From the NCBI GenBank assembly GCA_013399305.1, contig VXAI01000135.1, positions 2,175,651 through 2,239,650 on the forward strand: DNA of 64,000 nt, in the 5' to 3' direction. Shown piece by piece: positions 58,761-64,000 of the stretch. The DNA comes from Rostratula benghalensis. Taxonomy: Eukaryota; Chordata; Aves; Charadriiformes; Rostratulidae. The first letter of the stretch is position 1, and the number at the start of each line of letters is the position of its first letter. The translations under genes and the position numbers were made by a program. The notes below the pieces were generated by a model. That model saw only the letters and a list, made by a program, of their open reading frames with translations, was not told the DNA's origin and ran no database searches.

Positions 58761-61700
58761 TCTGCCCGGGCACAGCAGAGCCCTGGGCTGGCATACGTAC
58801 AATAGATGAGCACTTGAGGAGGCAAATTCAAATTGTTTAAAATCTGTGCTTGGGAAGAGACCCAGCACACAGTTATAGCTACAGTTTGGCTGGGAACTCT
58901 GTTTAAATGGAGTTCTTGAACACGGCTGTGGAAGTCATGAAGATGCTGTGTTGGTTGTAACCTTTACAGCCCCCGGGAAGGCAATCAACACCGGGAGCGA
59001 GCGGTGATTCTGGCGGGCTGCAGTGCTTCATTCCTCTGGCTGCTCAGGATGTGGAGCTTTTCTTCAGCCAGTCTGGGTCCAACACCTTCTCCCCATCAGC
59101 TATTCCTATCTGGAAAGGAAGAGGAAAAAAATGCTGATATAATTTGCTGGTCCCTGGAACACCAGGTCTTTGTACTGAACTGACAGGGCCTGTGGTTACC
59201 TTCAGCTGTAGCTTTTAAAGGCCTCGTTAGCTGGCAGTGATGAGCTCTCCAGGAAAAAGCAGGGGTGGCTCAGGATAAGTACTTTGTTCTCTCTGTACTC
59301 GTGTGCCCTATTCTTTTTCAGTCTAACCCATCGTGTAAAAAATGTTCTGGGAAAGCTGCTGCCCCCCCGGTGGTGATTTGAAGCGGGGTTGATTCCCGGC
59401 TCTCCTGAAGGTAGAGCCTGCCCTCCCCGTTGGGTGCTCGCGCTGCAGAGCTGGCTCCCCTGTCCCTCAGAGGGAGATGGAGCTCCCACCCCTTCAGCAG
59501 CCCCTGCCACACGCTGCTGGGAGGAAGCTCCTCGCTCAGGAACGCCTCACAAGTAACTGAGTGGAAAGCAATTAGCACACACAGCTGTAGCTGTTTGCAA
59601 AGGCACAGTGGTACCTGCCAGGGCAGTCTGGAAATGGAAATTTCAAACCCGATTTTTGAAGTAGCTGGAATGGTCTAGCTTGGAGCTAGGCTTGGTGGGT
59701 CGCTGTTGATGAGTAAGGAATAATTGCACTTTCATGTCTTTTTATGTGTAATGAAATCCAGGAGAGAATTTTAGTGTTTTTTTTGCATATTGGGAAAAGG
59801 ATCAAAGGGATGCATAGTTTGAAAAACTCCAGCAGTCGAGGCCTTATCCTTCCAGAGGCTCTGCAACTCCTCCAGCTTCAGAGGGAAGGGGACAAGTTTT
59901 AGTGGAGCCTTGGACTTGTATCTTGAGGGCAGCAGCTGGTTAAAGGCTGTGTGCACGAAGGGACTGCCCGGGGAGCACAGGCAGGGGGAAAGCAGGAAGG
60001 TGCTGCTTGAAACACCCAGGTGTGCTTGCCTTGACAGCTGGGTGGGAGTAAATTGATTGAGAAATTGTGAATAATTCTGACAAAAGGGAGAGGAACCTGC
60101 TCTTTAAGAACCTCGGGCAGCCACAGGGAAGGTGTGATTACCAAAAACATTTGTGCAGGTGAGTGCTGGGGGGAGGTATCCACGTTAAATCTAGAGACAG
60201 CACCGGGCTGGGGAGGGAGATGTGAATCAGGCTGAGGATACACACCCAGTTCTGGTGCTGCAGCCACGTCCCTCTTCACAGCAGGGTTGGTGAGTTCAGT
60301 CATGGGACCATTTGGGGAAGCTGATAATCCAACCCAACCCAACCTCTGCTGCAGGAGGTTTTTTTACCTCTTTTTCTCTCAAGTTCTAAGAATTGCAGTG
60401 ACAGCTTTGCCCCGCTTCTAATTTGTTCCTTATTCCATTTCACACTTGTGTTTGGGGTGGAGCAGCCCCTCACAATCCCATGGGAAAGAAAGGCAAGGTC
60501 GTGTCAAAGACAGTCCCCGTTTGGCTGCCCAGCCAGAGACACAGCGTTGAGGTGGGATTCTGAGCCCAGATTTACCCCTTCTGTAACACCGTTTGGACTG
60601 GTGTCACTGGTGTGTGTTTAAGGGCTGCTGCTGACTGGACACACCAGTTCTGAGATGGTGGGGCTGGGAACCTTTTTGCTGGTGGCCAAGTGGGTTCCTG
60701 CCTGCCCTTCCAGCCTTGGCCACATCAGCCTGTCCCTGCCTCCAGTGGCCCCTGGGCAACCCCGGAGAAAAACTGCTGAGGACTGAGATTTGGGTTGGGG
60801 GTTGGTTTTGTGGGTTTTTTTTTTTCCACGTGGATAAATCCAAGCATTCGGTTTCCAGTAGCATTGGCACTCCAGGAGGGACAGGGGAAGGGAACAGGGA
60901 TACAGGAGTGAAAAAGAGTGCCCAGAGGCAAGGAACATCTCTAGCTGGTTCCCCAGCCTAAACAGAATTGTACCCAGAACAGGTTTAAAATCACTGAGCA
61001 GCCCTGGGGAGCTGCAGAGCAGAGCAGGGGGTCCTCACCCCGTGCTTTCTGGGTTTCACAAGCAGGCTCTGCAGCCTGTGCTGGGACCTGGGCAGGGTGA
61101 GAAGGTGAGGTTTAACTGCAGCCTGTGAGCTCCCGGTGAGCTCTGCTCCCTGCAGACAGGCAGCAGGGTGTAAATATGGACTTGCCAAAGCTGAACACTG
61201 CCTCGGGGGGGGCTCTTCCTCCACAGCCCCTCTTACTGTTACCTCTGGGGTCCCCTTGACTGCAGCCCGTGGGTCTGACCTGCTTGTGAGCACCAGCATT
61301 GTCTGCCCTTTGGCTGGCAAGAAAACGGGTGCAGCAGACTCTGAACTGCAGCTACGAAGTGGCCTGATTTAAAGAAAAACAAAACAAACCAAACCCAAGC
61401 AGCCCACACTGTTTTACAGCCGAATCCTCCTGTCTCGTCTCGATGTTGATGTTAATGCACATGGCCCTGACCGCTGAGCATCCTCCCTCCCCCGGGGAGA
61501 CCAGCCTTCCCGCCGAACCCCCTGCCGAAGCGGTAATTGGGGAAGTGCAGGTATTTTAAGTGCCGTTGAGTAAATGTGCGAGTAGCAGCGGTTTTGCACT
61601 TTAAAGGCTCCGCCTGTGCTTGTGAAATTGGGTTGCAATCACAGAGGGGGAGCCCAAAACCTCGCCTTGCAGTGACGGAAATGTCGGGGGTGCCCTCGCC

Positions 61701-62081
61701 CCACCTCTGCCCGGGGCCGCTGCAGGCTGTGGGGCGCACCCCGGACGAGACGGGAGGATTCGGCTGTAAAACAGCGTGGGCTGCTTGGGTTTGGTTTGGT
61801 TTGGTTTTCTTTTTAAATCAGGCCACTTTGTAGATCCAGTTCGGAGTTTGCTGCACCCGTTATATCGCCAGCCCTCGAGCAGCTGGGAAGCTGGCAACCT
61901 CCAGGGGGAGGTTTGTGCCCACCTCCACGGCTGCAGCCGCACCGGGCTCAATCTTTATCAAATCCACTGAATTTGAGGGCAGCAGAAATGCCCCTTCGGT
62001 TCTGGTGCTGGAAGTGCAGCAGCAGGGCTGGGCAAGGGGGGGTGTCTGGGGGTCTGCTGCGGGGCTGCCTCCTCCCCGCTC

Positions 62082-62172
62082 AGAATCACAGGCTCACAGA
62101 GTGCTCTGGGGCTGGAAGGGACCTCTGGAGATCATCTCCTCCAACCCCCTGCCAGAGCAGGTCCTCCTAGAG
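62082..62172 (-). mobile_element. CR1 LINE 3' stub
   Basis: The plus strand reads AGAATCACAGGCTCACAGAG, then GGGGCTGGAAGGGACCTCTG, GAGATCATCTCCTCCAACCC and GCCAGAGCAGGTCC: the reverse complement of a CR1 3' end. Only about 90 bases. Confidence 0.9.
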
Positions 62173-63821
62173 CCCTGCTGTGCTGCAGGGATTAACCTCC
62201 TGAGTGTCCTGTGGCCTGGAGAAACTTCAGGCTTTCTGAAGCAGGAGCCAAAGAGTGGCCAAGCTCCAGTGTCTAGAGCTGCGTTGGGGTTAGAGTTCAC
62301 CTGCTGAGAATTTTAAAGCTTTTTCAAAGTTGTGATTTAATAACAGGACCTGCTGAGATGTGCAGACCTTTCTGCTGGCGTCGTCCTTACAACACAACCT
62401 GAAGTTGTGTGAAGGAACGTGCAAGCTCTGTGGAGCAGTCCTTCCTTTCACTCCTGTTCACAAGAGGCAGAGAAAGAGGCAGGGACAACAAAGGATAAAA
62501 TTAATTTTCCTTCCTAGACCCTGCCAGTCTGAATAATCTTCTGCCGAGTTTCCTGACGTGGCTATTCCCATTCTTTCATGAGTTCAGGCTGGCTGTTAGC
62601 GGCCTCCAAACCAAACATGGTTCTGTGGAGATTTACCTTGGCCCCCAAACTGCCTCAGCTCGTGTTCCACGTCCCCTTCCAGCGCCTGCCTCCCGTGCAG
62701 GCTCCGGGCTGCCCAGAGGCAGGGGATCGCTGCTTTAGCTCGAGATGTAGGAGGTTTAGTCCTGGCGTGCGTGTAGAGCCATCAGCGAGGTCAGGAGACT
62801 GCCTTTACTGAGCATTCAAAAGCCTCCTTTATTCTGAAAGAATCAAATCCAGGCTTCTGTGAAATGCGGCGGAGGCTGCCATCGTTAAAACACTGAGGCT
62901 GCAAGTTTGGCCACAAAAATGTTGGTTCTGCAGTTGGTATTCAGCCCTTTCTGTCCACCCTGCCAAGCCTGGCTTTTCTTTATTTATTTATTAATTATTT
63001 TTCACAAGTCTCATGTCTTTCCTGCATTCCATAAAGCCTCAGTGTTTACAGCCCTCTCCCTCATCTGAGAACCTCAGCCTCCGCTGTTCAAAGCTCCGCC
63101 GCTCGCCCCCGTGGGCCGGGAGGAAGCCTGAGCCTGCCACGAGGCTGATCCGGGACCAGGAGGCTCGTAAAACCCCACAGTTGAAAAAAGCAAACCATGA
63201 CTTTTTTTTTGTTTTTGGTTTTGGTTTTTTTTTTTTTTTTAAGAGGATCTCATGAACCTGAGCTCCCATTTATGCGTCCCCAGTGCCTGGTGTAGTCCGT
63301 GCTAATGAGGGTGTGGGTTTGGGGGCAGAGATGCTGTCACCCACGGAGGGGCTGGGGCAGGAACCCTCCTCACAGTTATTATACCCCCTTTTAACCTCCT
63401 GCCCTCGGCGTTGCCCCCTTCACTGTGTGCTTCATAAAGGCCAGAGGACTCCTCCTGCAGCTCCCCAACTGCTCAGCCCATCTCTGGCCGCCTTTACAGC
63501 ACAAGGGGTGCTGAGGGAAGCTGCTGTGTTTAAGGAGGGAGCTGAGATGGACTTTTTTTTTTTTTTTTTTTTTCCCAAACAAACAAATAAAAGCCAGCAA
63601 CCCGCAGTTTGGCACCGGCTTTTGCTGGTTGTGTCACCCCATTGTCTTCCCTACCCCTGTTTTGATGTCTTTGTTACAGCATCGCTGCGGTTCCTGGAGG
63701 GACGCACAGCTCCACAGGCCCTGCACCAGCACGGGAGATGGCTCCAACACAACCCATGTGCTGAGGCTGTGTCCCAGTCTACCCTGCTTGGCTCATTTAT
63801 CACTTTTTTTATTTGGAGAAA
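62173..63821. other. Non-coding stretch between two CR1 copies
   Basis: No supported gene. T-rich tracts lie at 63200-63240 and a run of 21 T at 63553-63573. The 219-codon plus frame at 63283-63942 crosses the poly-T and runs antisense into the CR1 copy, so it is not a gene. TTTATTTATTTATTAATTATT occurs near 62980-63000. Confidence 0.5.
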
Positions 63822-64000
63822 CACAGAATCACAGACTCTGAGGGGTTGGAAGGGACCCCGAAAGCTCATCCAGTCCCATCCCCCTGCCAGAGCAGGAACA
63901 CCCAGAGCAGGTCCCACAGGAAGGTGTCCAGGAGGGGTTTGAATGTCTCCAGAGAAGGAGACTCCACCACCTCTCTGGGCAGCCCCTGCCAGTGCTCCCT
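63822..64000 (-). mobile_element. CR1 LINE 3' fragment, continues past the right edge
   Basis: The plus strand begins CACAGAATCACAGACTCTG, then GGTTGGAAGGGACCCCG, CATCCAGTCCCATCCCCCTG and GGTTTGAATGTCTCCAGAG, ending within CACCTCTCTGGGCAGCCCC. It is the reverse complement of the CR1 type at 23820-24032, and well preserved. Confidence 0.93.

Larger units (their letters stand above)
55571..62081. other. Non-coding stretch
   Basis: No supported gene. It holds two MIR-like fragments at 58 kb, a CCCAT microsatellite at 58738-58760, and a (GGTTT) run near 61788-61806. The segment 61480-61760 has a mildly raised CpG content. Frames such as 59899-60342 are open without domain character. Confidence 0.5.

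Noticed and set aside
63283..63942. 219-codon plus-strand frame
   Set aside because: It includes a poly-T-coded run of phenylalanines and ends antisense in a CR1 copy.
1..64000. tRNA, rRNA, CRISPR array, integrated virus, or LTR element
   Set aside because: I looked for tRNA B-box type GGTTCGAATCC, regular spaced repeats and paired LTR ends, and saw none. This was by eye only; tRNAscan-SE and a full RepeatMasker run would be decisive.

Overview
The window looks like avian nuclear DNA. It carries many truncated CR1 LINE 3' ends ending in ATTCTGTG-type tails, a few very old MIR-like SINE fragments, GC-rich spacers and a compact vertebrate liver gene. There is no sign of bacterial, viral or organellar sequence. 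One assembly gap (285 N) lies at 39136-39420.

Left end (1-12 kb): two neighbouring genes of the cystatin-superfamily fetuin group, both on the minus strand. Coding exon 1 of FETUB (fetuin-B) ends at 311 and the rest of the gene lies off the left edge. About 5 kb further right is a complete seven-exon AHSG (fetuin-A) gene, CDS 5852-11803. It predicts a 346-residue secreted protein with all 12 expected cysteines, two cystatin-like domains and a proline-rich C-terminal tail ending in CPGKIRHF. Each gene has its own TATA-like box and candidate liver-factor motifs. Both products are secreted plasma glycoproteins made in liver: fetuin-A buffers calcium phosphate mineral, and fetuin-B inhibits astacin-type proteases such as ovastacin.

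Middle and right (12-64 kb): no confident protein-coding gene was found in about 52 kb. A pair of fetuin-like exon remnants at 16.69-17.23 kb may be a decayed third fetuin. The remainder holds CR1 fragments (23.8, 26.98, 28.6, 40.6, 40.9, 50.1, 62.1 and 63.8 kb), MIR-like fragments, an old sauropsid-type repeat near 48 kb and two minisatellites (53 bp at 39.1 kb around the gap, 20 bp at 54.84 kb). It also holds a 128-bp near-identical duplication (40.0 and 40.78 kb), a geneless CpG-rich block at 54.7-55.3 kb, and several AT-rich islands with POU octamers and a TCF/LEF palindrome that look like candidate regulatory elements.

The sequence therefore reads as the promoter-proximal end of a fetuin cluster next to a long non-coding stretch. 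That stretch is either a gene desert or the intron of a gene whose exons lie outside the window.
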